A stretch of 64,000 nt of DNA, taken from positions 62,001 through 126,000 of the forward strand of contig LGFI01000002.1 of the NCBI GenBank assembly GCA_001508155.1, written 5' to 3'. Source of the stretch: Acetothermia bacterium 64_32 (GTDB lineage Bacteria > Bipolaricaulota > Bipolaricaulia > Bipolaricaulales > Bipolaricaulaceae). The position numbers and the translations under genes were made by a program. The notes beneath the pieces were generated by a model. It was not told the DNA's origin. It saw nothing but the letters and a program-made list of their open reading frames with translations, and searched no databases. Shown in pieces: positions 17,631 through 26,436 of the stretch. How positions within the stretch are numbered: position 1 is the stretch's first letter; the number at the start of each line of letters is the position of its first letter.

Positions 17631-18293
17631 ATGCCCGTTTTGGCGATAGAGACGGCCGGGAGCCGGGGCGGGGTGGCCTTGCTTTGCGAGCCCGACCATG
17701 TCTTTGAAGCCACGTTCTATATGCCCCGCAAACACGTGGAGCTTTTGCCTTCTTGCGTGAGCTCCGTGTTGCGGGCGGCGGGGGTGAAGGAGCCATCGCT
17801 GATCGCGGTGGACGTGGGCCCTGGGTCCTTCACCGGGCTGAGGATCGGGGTCGCGTTCGCCAAGGCCTTTGCCCAAGCCAGGGCCATCCCCCTGGTGGGG
17901 GTCAGGCAGACGGAGGTGGTGGGGCTCCCCGTCGCCGCCTGGTGGCCGGGCCGGGTGGCCGTATGGATCCACGACCGACGGGAGTTCGTGTATCATGCCT
18001 GGGCAAGCCAGGGCAAGGTGGGGCGGGAGTCGGTGCTTGAGGTGGAGGAGGCGGTGGAGAAGCTGCGGGGGAGGGGGGATGTGCTCCTGGTTGGGACCGG
18101 TGCGCTACGGTTCCGGGAGCTGGTAAAAAAGGAGGCGCCGGGGGTGGTGGTGGCCGGGCCGGCCCTTGCCCATCCCACCCCGGCCGAGGTGGCAAGGCAG
18201 GGGCTGGCCAGGTTCGAGGCCCAAGGGCCGGATCAGCTATTCCAGCTTGAGCCCGTCTACATCCAGCCCCCACTGAGCAGCAAGGAGGACTGA
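17631..18293 (+). CDS. tsaB: tRNA threonylcarbamoyladenosine biosynthesis protein TsaB
   Basis: Partner of TsaD/TsaE in synthesis of t6A37 in ANN-decoding tRNAs. The 220 aa show the ASKHA-fold features of Tsa[15 protein letters not shown] at the N-terminus, HVELLP, the strongly conserved [18 protein letters not shown], and a C-terminal LEPVYI. It lacks the metal-binding histidines of TsaD. Its stop overlaps the rpmB start (TGATG), and GGAGGA in its last codons serves as the rpmB ribosome site. Confidence 0.92.
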   Translation: MPVLAIETAGSRGGVALLCEPDHVFEATFYMPRKHVELLPSCVSSVLRAAGVKEPSLIAVDVGPGSFTGLRIGVAFAKAFAQARAIPLVGVRQTEVVGLPVAAWWPGRVAVWIHDRREFVYHAWASQGKVGRESVLEVEEAVEKLRGRGDVLLVGTGALRFRELVKKEAPGVVVAGPALAHPTPAEVARQGLARFEAQGPDQLFQLEPVYIQPPLSSKED

Positions 18294-18481
18294 TGGCAAA
18301 GGTCTGCGAGATATGCGGAAAGAGGCCGGAGCGGGGGAACGTGGTATCCCACTCCGGGCGGCGTTCTCATCGGGTGAGGTTTCCCAACCTGCAGCGTGTT
18401 AGGGTCTTCCATGAGGGAAGGCGCAAGGTGATGCGGGTGTGCACCCGTTGCCTTAAGGCAGGCAAGGTCCAAAAGGCTTAG
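18293..18481 (+). CDS. rpmB: 50S ribosomal protein L28
   Basis: Basic 62-aa ribosomal protein. It contains a zinc-binding arrangement, CEICGK near the N-terminus and CTRCLKAGK near the C-terminus, and the L28 core [19 protein letters not shown]. The C+ form with both CxxC pairs is retained, unlike many zinc-independent paralogues. It is translationally coupled to tsaB. Confidence 0.96.
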   Translation: MAKVCEICGKRPERGNVVSHSGRRSHRVRFPNLQRVRVFHEGRRKVMRVCTRCLKAGKVQKA

Positions 18482-18505
18482 CACACTACCGCCTATGTCC
18501 ATTGC

Positions 18506-18511
18506 TATAAT
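18506..18511 (+). promoter_or_regulatory. -10 box of peptide-transporter promoter
   Basis: A perfect TATAAT with start expected near 18518; the -35 region is weak. It gives a leader of about 78 nt before the binding-protein gene. That leader carries a full anti-SD match (AAGGAGGTGAT, 18521-18531) and a second AAAGGAGG just before the real start. Confidence 0.5.
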
Positions 18512-18544
18512 TAGATACGGAAGGAGGTGATAGCTGAGGGCAGC

Positions 18545-18595
18545 ATGCTGGGGTGTTTCCCATGTCCACGTGGTCGGCAAAAAGGAGGTTGCTAG
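18545..18595 (+). CDS. Possible 16-codon leader ORF before peptide-binding protein
   Basis: ATG to TAG, 16 codons with three Cys (MLGCFPCPRGRQKGGC). Its TAG abuts the ATG of the binding-protein gene, and the ribosome site of that gene lies inside it. The strong SD upstream is about 14 nt away, so initiation is uncertain. No terminator hairpin follows it. It may be a chance frame or a coupling ORF. Confidence 0.25.
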   Translation: MLGCFPCPRGRQKGGC

Positions 18596-20482
18596 ATGAG
18601 GAAGCTGGTGATTTTTGCGGTGCTAACGGCGTTTTTGGAGGCCTGGGCAGGGGCACAGGTGCTCGAGGTCGGGATCTTTGAGGATATCACTACTACCAAT
18701 ATCTGGGCGCGCCTTGGTCCTGACTCCACCGTGTGGAACACCTATGTTCAGGGCGGCCAGCATGGCTCCCTCTACACCACGACTGCCCCCACCTGGACCT
18801 GGCTCCCCGGGTTGGCGGCCGACTTCCCCAGTGAGTTCGTGCAGCAAGACGATGGGAATTGGGCAGCCACGGTGCCTCTCCGCCAGGACATCAAGTGGTC
18901 GGATGGAACTCCGTTCACCGCCGATGACGTGGTGTTCACCTACAATGTTCTCCTCACCATTGGGGCGGAAAACCTGGGCGGCAACTGGCCCAGCTATGCC
19001 CCCGACGCTCTCGTGGCCGTGGAGAGGGTGGACGACTACACGGTGAAGTTCGTGTTCTCCCAAAAGCCGGGGCTCGGGGAGTGGAACTTCGGCACCCTGT
19101 ACTGCCCCATCGTGCAGAAGGCCTACTGGGAACCTTACTTCCAGCAGGCGGTTGAGACTGACGACCCGGCTGGCTCGCTCCTTGCGGTAGTTCCCGAGGA
19201 CGAGCCCATCATCGGCGGGTATGACCTTGTAAAATGGGAGCCCGGTGCCTATGCCCAGGTGGACAAGAACCCCACCTACTACGCCACCGGTGAGGCCACC
19301 ACCTTCTACGAAGGCGGCGGCGCCGTCATCGACAATCCCAGCTCTGGGTTCCACTTTGAGGCCTATGGCGGGGCCGCCGGGGAGGTGATGCTCTCTCTCA
19401 CTGAAGGTCCCTATGTGGACTCCATCATCTACCCCATATACCTGAACCAAGACTCGGCGGTTATGGCTTTGCAAAATGGCGAGATGGCCACGTTCCTGAA
19501 CCCCTTGGGTTTGCAGAAGGGGTTCCGCCAGCGCCTTGAGGCCACCCCCAACGTTGAGATCATTTCCAACCCACCTTGGGGGTTCCGGTATCTGGCGTTC
19601 AATATGCGCCGGGAGCCCATGAGCCACAAGGCGTTCCGCGTGGCGGTGGCCACCCTGATCGACCGGGAGTACCTGGCTGAGAACGTGTTCCAGGGCATCA
19701 TCACCCCGATGTACTCCGCTGTGCCCAACTCCAACCCGTTCTGGTACAACCCGGACATCGTGATCTACGGTCAGGGGATGGACCACTTCCAGCGGGTGGA
19801 GGAGGCGGTCCGGGTCCTGAAGGAGGCCGGGTTCTCCTGGGACGCCGAGCCGGTGGTGGTGGACAAGGACAACCCGCGCAACACCCGGGTGGCCGGCAAG
19901 CTCCCGGACGGCACCATCGTGGACGCACCCTCCGGGTTCAAGCTCCCCAGCGGCGAGTACTGCCCGGAGCTTGAGCTCCTGGCCCCGTCGGCCGGGTATG
20001 ACCCGCTTAGGGCCACGTTCGGCCTGTACATCGAGCAGTGGTGTCGGGAGATCGGCCTGCCCGTGAAGGCGAACCTCACCGGGTTCAACGTGATCGTGAA
20101 CAAGGTGTGGGCGCCGGACGGGTTCAACTTCGACATGTACATCCTGGGTTGGTCCCTAGGTGACCCGTCCTTCCCCGACTACCTGTACTACTTCTGGCAC
20201 TCCTCCCAGGACGTGCCGGACGGATTCAATACCCCGGGATATCGCAACCCGGAGTACGACAAACTGGCCGAGGACTTCCTGGCGGCCGACAACCTGGAGA
20301 CCGCCCGCCAGCTCGCGTTCAAGATGCAGGAGATGCTGGCCGAGGACGTGCCGTACGTGATCCTATTTGATACTCCGATCGCAGAGGCGTACCGGGCCGA
20401 CATGATCGAGTTCCCCTACACCGAGGTGCTGGGGGGTATCCAGTTCGTGTGGCCCCTGACAACGGTCAAGGCCCTCAAGTAG
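18596..20482 (+). CDS. ABC transporter substrate-binding protein, family 5 (peptide/nickel type)
   Basis: Extracytoplasmic binding protein of 628 aa. A signal peptide spans about 1-20 (ends AWAGAQ) with no lipobox Cys. The SBP_bac_5 fold is marked by VPLRQDIKWSDGTPFTADDVVFTYN near residue 100, and by FNMRREPMSHKAFRVAVATLIDREYL. It is longer than most DppA/OppA proteins (about 530-590). It is followed by a strong terminator-like hairpin and then by two permeases and two ATPases, so it is the likely substrate receptor. Oligopeptides are the simplest guess; sugars are known ligands in related thermophile proteins. Confidence 0.92.
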   Translation: MRKLVIFAVLTAFLEAWAGAQVLEVGIFEDITTTNIWARLGPDSTVWNTYVQGGQHGSLYTTTAPTWTWLPGLAADFPSEFVQQDDGNWAATVPLRQDIKWSDGTPFTADDVVFTYNVLLTIGAENLGGNWPSYAPDALVAVERVDDYTVKFVFSQKPGLGEWNFGTLYCPIVQKAYWEPYFQQAVETDDPAGSLLAVVPEDEPIIGGYDLVKWEPGAYAQVDKNPTYYATGEATTFYEGGGAVIDNPSSGFHFEAYGGAAGEVMLSLTEGPYVDSIIYPIYLNQDSAVMALQNGEMATFLNPLGLQKGFRQRLEATPNVEIISNPPWGFRYLAFNMRREPMSHKAFRVAVATLIDREYLAENVFQGIITPMYSAVPNSNPFWYNPDIVIYGQGMDHFQRVEEAVRVLKEAGFSWDAEPVVVDKDNPRNTRVAGKLPDGTIVDAPSGFKLPSGEYCPELELLAPSAGYDPLRATFGLYIEQWCREIGLPVKANLTGFNVIVNKVWAPDGFNFDMYILGWSLGDPSFPDYLYYFWHSSQDVPDGFNTPGYRNPEYDKLAEDFLAADNLETARQLAFKMQEMLAEDVPYVILFDTPIAEAYRADMIEFPYTEVLGGIQFVWPLTTVKALK

Positions 20483-20508
20483 AAAGGCCAAGGCCCATGG
20501 TTAAAATA

Positions 20509-20542
20509 GGGTCGGGAGCAATGCTCCCGACCCTGTTTTCTT
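20509..20542 (+). terminator. Intrinsic terminator inside the transporter operon
   Basis: A perfect 11-bp stem, GGGTCGGGAGC (20509-20519) with GCTCCCGACCC (20523-20533) and AAT loop, followed by TGTTTTCTT. It lies between the binding protein and the first permease, so partial read-through would give far more binding protein than membrane subunits. Confidence 0.85.
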
Positions 20543-20561
20543 CGCGAGGAGGACCAAGAGG

Positions 20562-21713
20562 ATGCTGCGGTTCATCGCTTGGCGTCTAGCCCAAAACGTC
20601 ATCGTGTTCTTTTTATTCCTTACCGTAGTGTTCTTCCTGTTTCAGGCCATGCCCGGGGATTACACCAAACAGTTCATCATGAATCCCAAGATCCCCCCCG
20701 AGGCCCGGGAGGCCCTGGCCCAGCGATTGGGCCTTTCCGGGACCATTTGGAATCAATACATTCACTACATCCGGAACGTGTTCACCGGGAACCTTGGGGT
20801 GTCCTTCGAATATTACCCCCGAGAGGTGTGGGATATCATCGCCGAACGTCTGCCTCGCACTGCGGTGCTGTTCTTCACCGCCACCCTGGTGGCCTTCTCC
20901 TGGGGGTATCCACTGGGAAGATACATCGCCTGGAAACGTGGACAGGTTGGGGACTACGTGGCCACGGTGACGGGGGTCTTGTTCTACACGATCTTCACCC
21001 CGCTTCTTGCCATCATCCTGCTGTTCGTGTTCGCCAACCAGCTCGGCTGGTTCCGATCGGGGGGGTTCCTGTCCCCCCGGTTTTGGATTCGCGCGCCGGT
21101 ATCGCCCCAAACCGTGTTCCTCATGCTTATCGCCACTGTGCTTGGGCTCATCGCATGGTGGGCTACAGCCCACCTCGTGACGCGGCGTATTGGCCATCCC
21201 CGCCCACGCAAGCTGGCGCTCCGCACCCTCACCCTCCTTGGGATCGCCGCTGCGGTGGGGGGCTGGTATGCCTCCGGCCTTGGGCCCTACGCCGGGGACA
21301 TCGTGTGGCACATGGTGCTTCCCTTGCTGGAATTGGCGCTCATCTCCTTCGGGGGCACTATGCTCCTCATGCGAGACTCCATGCTTGAAGTCGTGCGCGA
21401 AGACTACATCACCACCGCCCGGGCCAAGGGCCTCCCCGACAAGGTCGTTCGAGACAAACACGCGGCCCGCACCGCCCTACTCCCAGTGGTGACAAGCTTC
21501 ACCCTGTCCATCGGCTTCGTCCTGTCGGGCGGGATCATCACCGAGACCATGTTCTCTTGGAAGGGACTCGGGCTCACGTATCTCCAAGCCACACTCTCCC
21601 AGGACTTCCCCCTCGCCATGGGATGCCTCACCTTTACCGGCATCCTGGTCCTTATGGCTCACCTCGTGGCCGACGTGCTATACGCCGTCTTGGACCCGCG
21701 TATAAGCTACTAG
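20562..21713 (+). CDS. ABC transporter permease, DppB/OppB type
   Basis: Membrane subunit of 383 aa. The N-terminus MLRFIAWRLAQNV, the MPGDY loop and the C-terminal EDYITTARAKGLPDKVVRDKH (the EAA coupling loop) are typical of DppB/OppB. It is about 50-70 residues longer than usual. The extra length lies at about 175-245 and carries two additional hydrophobic stretches (FLMLIATVLGLIAWW and LTLLGIAAAVGGWYASG) before the normal LPLLELALISF helix. GAGGAGG precedes the ATG. It pairs with the downstream DppC-type permease. Confidence 0.9.
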   Translation: MLRFIAWRLAQNVIVFFLFLTVVFFLFQAMPGDYTKQFIMNPKIPPEAREALAQRLGLSGTIWNQYIHYIRNVFTGNLGVSFEYYPREVWDIIAERLPRTAVLFFTATLVAFSWGYPLGRYIAWKRGQVGDYVATVTGVLFYTIFTPLLAIILLFVFANQLGWFRSGGFLSPRFWIRAPVSPQTVFLMLIATVLGLIAWWATAHLVTRRIGHPRPRKLALRTLTLLGIAAAVGGWYASGLGPYAGDIVWHMVLPLLELALISFGGTMLLMRDSMLEVVREDYITTARAKGLPDKVVRDKHAARTALLPVVTSFTLSIGFVLSGGIITETMFSWKGLGLTYLQATLSQDFPLAMGCLTFTGILVLMAHLVADVLYAVLDPRISY

Positions 21714-21721
21714 GGGGACGA

Positions 21722-22669
21722 ATGATGGATAGAACCACATACAAGTTTGAGCCGCTCTGGAAGATACGCCTGCGCCTTTTCGCCCGTAGCTTTCGGAAAA
21801 ATTGGGGACTGTTCTGGGAATCGCGGATCGGCCCCTTGGGCCTCTTTATCATCCTGGGGTTCGCCCTGTTCATGGCAGCCCATCCGATCCTGATGAGCAC
21901 AATTTGGGATCCCAAGGTGTACGACCCCATAATGGGTTTTGATCCGAAGCTGGTGGGACAACACCCCGCCCCACCATCTTGGGCCCATCCTCTGGGAACC
22001 GATCCCATCGGCCGGGATATCCTGTCCCAGCTTATGTGGTCAACACGTTCGGAGTTCGCCCTGGGTATCACAGCTGCGGTGATCACAGTGACGATTGGAA
22101 CACTGATCGGCTCTGTCTGCGCCTATTTCGGCGGGCTGATCGACATGTTTTTCATGCGTCTTGCGGACCTGGTGATGCTGTTCCCGTTCTTTGCCCTGCT
22201 GATCGTGATGCAGAGCATCATCCCCATGGACCTCTTCAAACTCGCGCTCATTATGGGCGGGCTGGGGGGATTCGGGGCCATCACCATCGTGCTCAAATCC
22301 CAGGCGCTGACCGTGAAGGTGAAGCCCTACATCGAGGCGGCCAAGGTGGCGGGCGGAGGGGCGTTTCACATTATCCGCAACCACATCATTCCCAATATCC
22401 TCCCCATCTCGTTCCTATACATGATGTTCAACGTCACGAGTGCCATTTTCTCGGAGGCCGCCCTATCATTCTTCGGGCTTCTTGACATCCGTATGAGTTG
22501 GGGCATCATGCTGAACACGGCGCAGGACGCGGGGTACCTGGGGGCCTTCGGCTACTATTGGTGGCTGTGGGCTCCGCCGGGGGCCGCCATCACCTTGCTG
22601 TGCTTTGCCTTCTACCTCGTCGGCCGTGGCCTCGACGAGATCGTGAACCCAAGGCTCAGGAAGAGGTGA
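21722..22669 (+). CDS. ABC transporter permease, DppC/OppC type
   Basis: Second membrane subunit, 315 aa. It has one N-terminal helix (FIILGFALFMAAHPIL), then HPLGTDPIGRDILSQLMWSTR, the DppC hallmark before the transport domain, and the coupling loop EAAKVAGGGAFHIIRNHIIPN. Two adjacent ATGs (21722, 21725) follow AGGGGGA; the first is used here. The longer open frame starting at 21557 is out-of-frame read-through of the previous gene and is discarded. Confidence 0.92.
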   Translation: MMDRTTYKFEPLWKIRLRLFARSFRKNWGLFWESRIGPLGLFIILGFALFMAAHPILMSTIWDPKVYDPIMGFDPKLVGQHPAPPSWAHPLGTDPIGRDILSQLMWSTRSEFALGITAAVITVTIGTLIGSVCAYFGGLIDMFFMRLADLVMLFPFFALLIVMQSIIPMDLFKLALIMGGLGGFGAITIVLKSQALTVKVKPYIEAAKVAGGGAFHIIRNHIIPNILPISFLYMMFNVTSAIFSEAALSFFGLLDIRMSWGIMLNTAQDAGYLGAFGYYWWLWAPPGAAITLLCFAFYLVGRGLDEIVNPRLRKR

Positions 22670-22672
22670 ACC

Positions 22673-23653
22673 ATGGCACTGCTTGACGTCGGTCACCTGA
22701 CCATGCACTACACCACCAAGATGGGAGACGTTCACGCCGTGGATGACGTCTCCTTCGAGATCGATGCGGGGGAGGCCATCGGACTGGTGGGGGAATCCGG
22801 CTGCGGGAAGACCTCCGTGGCCATGTCCTTGATGAAGCTCCTTCCGGACAACGCCCGCATCCTGGGCGGAAAGATCGTGTTCGATGGGCTTGACCTCGTC
22901 CCCTTGCCAGAGGACGAAGTGCGGAAGATCAGGTGGAAGGGGATCTCGATGGTGTTCCAAGCGGCCATGAACTCCCTCAACCCCGTGTATCGGGTGGGGG
23001 ATCAGATCATCGAGGCCATCCAGCAACATCTACCGCTCAGCATCGAAGAGGCCCGAGCCAAGGTGGCCAAGCTCTACACCTTGGTGGGGATGGACCCCAA
23101 ACTCATGGACCGCTACCCGCACGAGTATTCAGGGGGGATGAAACAACGGGCGGTCATCGCCATGGCGCTTGCCTGCGATCCCAAGATGATCATCGCCGAT
23201 GAGCCCACCACCGCCCTGGATGTGATCGTGCAAGACCGCATCCTCCACCGCATCGACGAGATCAGAAAAGAGCTCAACATGGCCATGATGTATATCTCCC
23301 ACGACATCGCCGTAATCGCTGAGGTATCCGACGTGATCGGGGTCATGTACGCGGGTCGGCTTGTGGAACTTGCAGACACAGTTACCATCTTTAAACGGCC
23401 CGTCCACCCTTACACCATCGCCCTGATGTCGGCCTTCCCATCCATCAAAGGGGAGAAGCGGCCGCTTGTGCACCTGCCTGGGGAGCCGCCGGACCTGCTC
23501 AACCCGCCCCAGGGGTGCCGCTTCCATCCCAGATGCCGATACGCCACCGCCGTCTGCCAGGAGCAAGTGCCCCAATACCGAGAGCTGGAGCCGGGGCATT
23601 ACGTGGCGTGTTGGAACCCCCAGCGGAAAGGAGGGGTCGATGCCCGGGCGTGA
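22673..23653 (+). CDS. Peptide ABC transporter ATPase, DppD/OppD type
   Basis: ATP-binding subunit of 326 aa. It contains Walker A GESGCGKT (40-47), signature YSGGMKQRAV and Walker B MIIADEPTTALD. The C-terminal oligopeptide-transporter extension has a cysteine pattern (GCRFHPRC, then C, then C) that in some DppD proteins binds an Fe-S cluster. It overlaps the next ATPase gene by 14 nt. Confidence 0.94.
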   Translation: MALLDVGHLTMHYTTKMGDVHAVDDVSFEIDAGEAIGLVGESGCGKTSVAMSLMKLLPDNARILGGKIVFDGLDLVPLPEDEVRKIRWKGISMVFQAAMNSLNPVYRVGDQIIEAIQQHLPLSIEEARAKVAKLYTLVGMDPKLMDRYPHEYSGGMKQRAVIAMALACDPKMIIADEPTTALDVIVQDRILHRIDEIRKELNMAMMYISHDIAVIAEVSDVIGVMYAGRLVELADTVTIFKRPVHPYTIALMSAFPSIKGEKRPLVHLPGEPPDLLNPPQGCRFHPRCRYATAVCQEQVPQYRELEPGHYVACWNPQRKGGVDARA

Positions 23654-24623
23654 GCTGTTAGGCGTGGAAGGCCTCACAAAGTACTTCCCGGTGAAGAAGC
23701 GGTTATTCCTCTCCCGGGCGAGGAGCTTCATCCATGCCGTGGATGACGTCACGTTTACCGTGCACGAGGGGGAGATCTTCGGGCTGGTGGGGGAATCCGG
23801 TTGCGGCAAGACCACCACTGGAAAACTCCTCGTGAAGCTCTACGAGCCCACTTGCGGGTCCATTCACTTGGATGGCCAAGACGTGATCCAAATCCGCCGG
23901 GGCGCCCGCCTCCGAGAGTTCCGACGCCGCGTGCAGATGATATTTCAAGATCCCTACGAGTCGTTGAACCCACGGATGACCATCTTCGACATCGTGGCCG
24001 AGCCCCTGGCGGTGCAAGGCGTCCGGTCACTTGTAGAACGCGAAGAGAGGGTGGCCGACATGCTGAGCAAGGTGGGGCTCACACCCCCCGAGACGTTTAT
24101 GTTTCGCTATCCCCACGAACTGTCAGGCGGACAGCGCCAACGTGTCGCCATCGCACGGGCCATGGTATTGGGTCCCGAGTTTGTAGTCGCTGACGAACCC
24201 ACGTCGATGTTGGACGTCTCCATCCGTGCTGGGGTGATGAAACTCTTGCTCGAGCTACGGGAAGTTCTCAACGTAAGCTACTTGTACATAACCCATGACC
24301 TTGCAGTAGCGAGGTACATGTGTGATCGTCTAGCGGTCATGTACCTAGGCAAGGTGGTGGAGGTTGGTCCCACGGAGGAGGTCATCCAGGAGCCGCTTCA
24401 CCCCTATACCCGCGCCCTTATCGCGGCCGTGCCTGTTCCAGACCCAACTTACAGGCGTGAACCTGTGGAGATCAAGGGGGACATCTCAGCCCCCATCGAC
24501 CCGCCATCCTACTGCCGCTTCCTCCCCCGGTGCCCCATAGGGGATGTCACGTGCGAAAGCTCTCCCCACCCTTCCCTCAAGGAGGTGCGCGCTGGCCACT
24601 TCGTGGCCTGCCACAGGTTATGA
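23640..24623 (+). CDS. Peptide ABC transporter ATPase, DppF/OppF type
   Basis: Second ATP-binding subunit, 327 aa from ATG 23640. It shows Walker A GESGCGKT, Q-loop MIFQDPYESLNPR, signature LSGGQRQRVAIARA and Walker B VVADEPTSMLD. The C-terminal extension again carries cysteines (YCRFLPRC, TCES, ACHRL). It completes a five-gene importer. Its stop overlaps the start of the S1-domain gene by 4 nt. Confidence 0.94.
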   Translation: MPGRELLGVEGLTKYFPVKKRLFLSRARSFIHAVDDVTFTVHEGEIFGLVGESGCGKTTTGKLLVKLYEPTCGSIHLDGQDVIQIRRGARLREFRRRVQMIFQDPYESLNPRMTIFDIVAEPLAVQGVRSLVEREERVADMLSKVGLTPPETFMFRYPHELSGGQRQRVAIARAMVLGPEFVVADEPTSMLDVSIRAGVMKLLLELREVLNVSYLYITHDLAVARYMCDRLAVMYLGKVVEVGPTEEVIQEPLHPYTRALIAAVPVPDPTYRREPVEIKGDISAPIDPPSYCRFLPRCPIGDVTCESSPHPSLKEVRAGHFVACHRL

Positions 24624-25063
24624 GCCCAAGCGTCGGCGATCTGGTGGTGGGAAAGGTCCTGGAACTGCGGCCCAACGGGGCCGTGGTGGCCCTCTCCGAC
24701 CAGGAGGTGGGCTTCCTCCACATCTCGGAGATCGCCGAGGAAGGGCCAACCCGGGTCGAGGACCACCTAAAAGAGGGCCAGGAACTCGTGCTAAAGGTGA
24801 TCGGATACGACCGCATGGGAAGGCCATCCCTCTCCCTCACCCGGGTCACCCCCCGGGACAAGGAGGCCGTAGAGTACCATCGGGAGGTGGTGCGGATGAG
24901 CTCGGCTTTGGCCGGGCGCTCCCTGGCTCTGCCGGAGGAACCCCCGCCGGAGGAGCGGATCGAGTGGCGCCTGGCCAGGTGGATAGAGGAAGGGGAGGCC
25001 GCCCTGACCAAACTCCGCCGAAACAGGGCCAAACGCCTCTCGGAACGCTTCTACACCGACTGA
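24620..25063 (+). CDS. S1 RNA-binding domain protein
   Basis: A 147-aa protein. Residues about 4-75 form a single S1 domain (VGDLVVGKVLELRPNGAVVAL, then FLHISEIA and LKVIGYD, SLSLTR). The C-terminal half is charged and helical and is rich in Arg and Glu. It resembles general stress protein 13/YugI-like S1 proteins, which associate with ribosomes. The ATG at 24620 gives an ATGA overlap with the transporter ATPase; longer frames upstream lack support. A functional link with peptide transport is not evident. Confidence 0.8.
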   Translation: MSPSVGDLVVGKVLELRPNGAVVALSDQEVGFLHISEIAEEGPTRVEDHLKEGQELVLKVIGYDRMGRPSLSLTRVTPRDKEAVEYHREVVRMSSALAGRSLALPEEPPPEERIEWRLARWIEEGEAALTKLRRNRAKRLSERFYTD

Positions 25064-25144
25064 TGCCCACCGAAAAACCAGGGAACGCCTTCGGCCGCAA
25101 GCCTCTCCTAGGGGGGATCCCAGGGTCGGTTTCGAGGAGGGGAT

Positions 25145-25384
25145 ATGCCCAAGGGCTTGGTGGTGATCGACAAAGACCGGTGCAAGGGTTGCGGCCTGTG
25201 CATCGGGGCCTGTCCGTTTGAGGTGCTCGACTTCTCAGGGGAGTATAACAGCGCCGGCTACAACGTGGCCCATATGGCCCACCCGGAAAGGTGCACCGGG
25301 TGCGCCATCTGCGCTCAGGTGTGCCCGGATGTGGCCATCGAGGTTTACCGGCTGCAGCCGGACAAGCTGAAGGAGGGCGCATGA
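25145..25384 (+). CDS. 2-oxoacid:ferredoxin oxidoreductase, delta (ferredoxin-like) subunit
   Basis: A 79-aa protein with two [4Fe-4S] motifs, CKGCGLCIGACP and CTGCAICAQVCP. It is the small electron-transfer subunit of a KorDABC/VorDABC-type enzyme. GAGGAGGGG lies just before the ATG. It is first in a tight four-gene unit (delta-alpha-beta-gamma), an order common for 2-oxoglutarate or branched-chain 2-oxoacid enzymes. Confidence 0.92.
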   Translation: MPKGLVVIDKDRCKGCGLCIGACPFEVLDFSGEYNSAGYNVAHMAHPERCTGCAICAQVCPDVAIEVYRLQPDKLKEGA

Positions 25385-26436
25385 CCCGGATGCTCTTGCG
25401 GGGGAACGAGGCCATCGCCGAGGCGGCCATCCGTTCCGGGCTCAAATGCTACTTCTGCTACCCCATCACCCCGCAAGGGGAGCTGGTGGAGTACATGGCA
25501 AGAGAGCTCCCCAAAAGGGGCGGGGTGTTCCTCCAGGCCGAATCCGAAGTGGCCGCCATCAATATGGTTTACGGGGCGGCCGCCGCCGGGGTGAGGACCA
25601 TGACCTCCTCCTCCTCCCCCGGGATCAGCCTCAAGCAGGAGGGGATCTCCTACCTCGCCGGGGCGCGCCTTCCAGCGGTGATCGTGAACATGATGCGGGG
25701 GGGGCCGGGCCTGGGGAACATCGCCCCCGCCCAAGGAGACTACTTCCAGGCCACAAAAGGCGGCGGACACGGCGACTACCACCTCATCGTCCTCGCCCCC
25801 TCCACCGTGCCCGAGGCGGCCCAGCTGGTGATGCTCGCCTTCGAGCTCTCCGATAGGTACCGGGTGCCGGCCATGATCCTGGCCGACGGGATGCTGGGCC
25901 AGATGATGGAGCCGGTGGAGCTCCCCCCGCCGGTGGACCCAAAGGGGATCCCCCAAAGGCCGTGGGCGGTCACCGGAGCCAAGGGCCGACCCCCAAACGT
26001 GATCCTCTCCTTCGACCTGGAGCCCCAAAGGCTAAAGGAGATGAACCTCGTCCTCCAGGAGACCTACCGCGAGATCGAGAGAAACGAGGTGCGGTGGGAG
26101 GAGATGGCCACCGACGACGCTCAGATCCTCATCGTCGCCTACGGCACCATGGGCCGGATCGCCAAGACGGTGGTGAGGCGGGCGAGGAAGGAGGGGATCC
26201 GGGCCGGGCTCCTCAGGCCCATCACCCTGTGGCCCTTCCCCTACGAGCCCATCAGGCGCCTCTCCGAGCGGGTGCCCACCGTGCTCACCGTGGAGCTGTC
26301 AGCCGGCCAGATGTGGGAGGACGTGAGGCTCGCCGTGGAGGGACGGGCAAAGACCCCCTTCTACGGGGAACTGGGTGGGGTGGTGCCTACCCCCAAGGAG
26401 ATCCTGAGCGAGGTGAAGAGACATGCCACAGGCTAG
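25381..26436 (+). CDS. 2-oxoacid:ferredoxin oxidoreductase, alpha subunit (VorB/KorA type)
   Basis: A 351-aa alpha subunit. It has the pyrimidine-binding domain (GNEAIAEAAIRSGLKCYFCYPITPQGE, where the YPITP motif is diagnostic) and the transketolase C-terminal domain (LIVAYGTMGRIAK, LLRPITLWPFPY). Length and order fit the group named VorB (3-methyl-2-oxobutanoate oxidoreductase), but 2-oxoglutarate cannot be excluded from sequence. The enzyme would convert a 2-oxoacid and CoA to acyl-CoA, CO2 and reduced ferredoxin. Nearby peptide and branched-chain amino acid importers make a branched-chain substrate plausible. The start is ATG 25381, in an ATGA overlap. Confidence 0.9.
   Translation: MTRMLLRGNEAIAEAAIRSGLKCYFCYPITPQGELVEYMARELPKRGGVFLQAESEVAAINMVYGAAAAGVRTMTSSSSPGISLKQEGISYLAGARLPAVIVNMMRGGPGLGNIAPAQGDYFQATKGGGHGDYHLIVLAPSTVPEAAQLVMLAFELSDRYRVPAMILADGMLGQMMEPVELPPPVDPKGIPQRPWAVTGAKGRPPNVILSFDLEPQRLKEMNLVLQETYREIERNEVRWEEMATDDAQILIVAYGTMGRIAKTVVRRARKEGIRAGLLRPITLWPFPYEPIRRLSERVPTVLTVELSAGQMWEDVRLAVEGRAKTPFYGELGGVVPTPKEILSEVKRHATG

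Noticed and set aside
20491-20520. Promoter between the peptide-binding gene and the permeases
   Set aside because: The AT-rich TTAAAATAGG is part of the terminator upstream arm region; no -35 at proper spacing.
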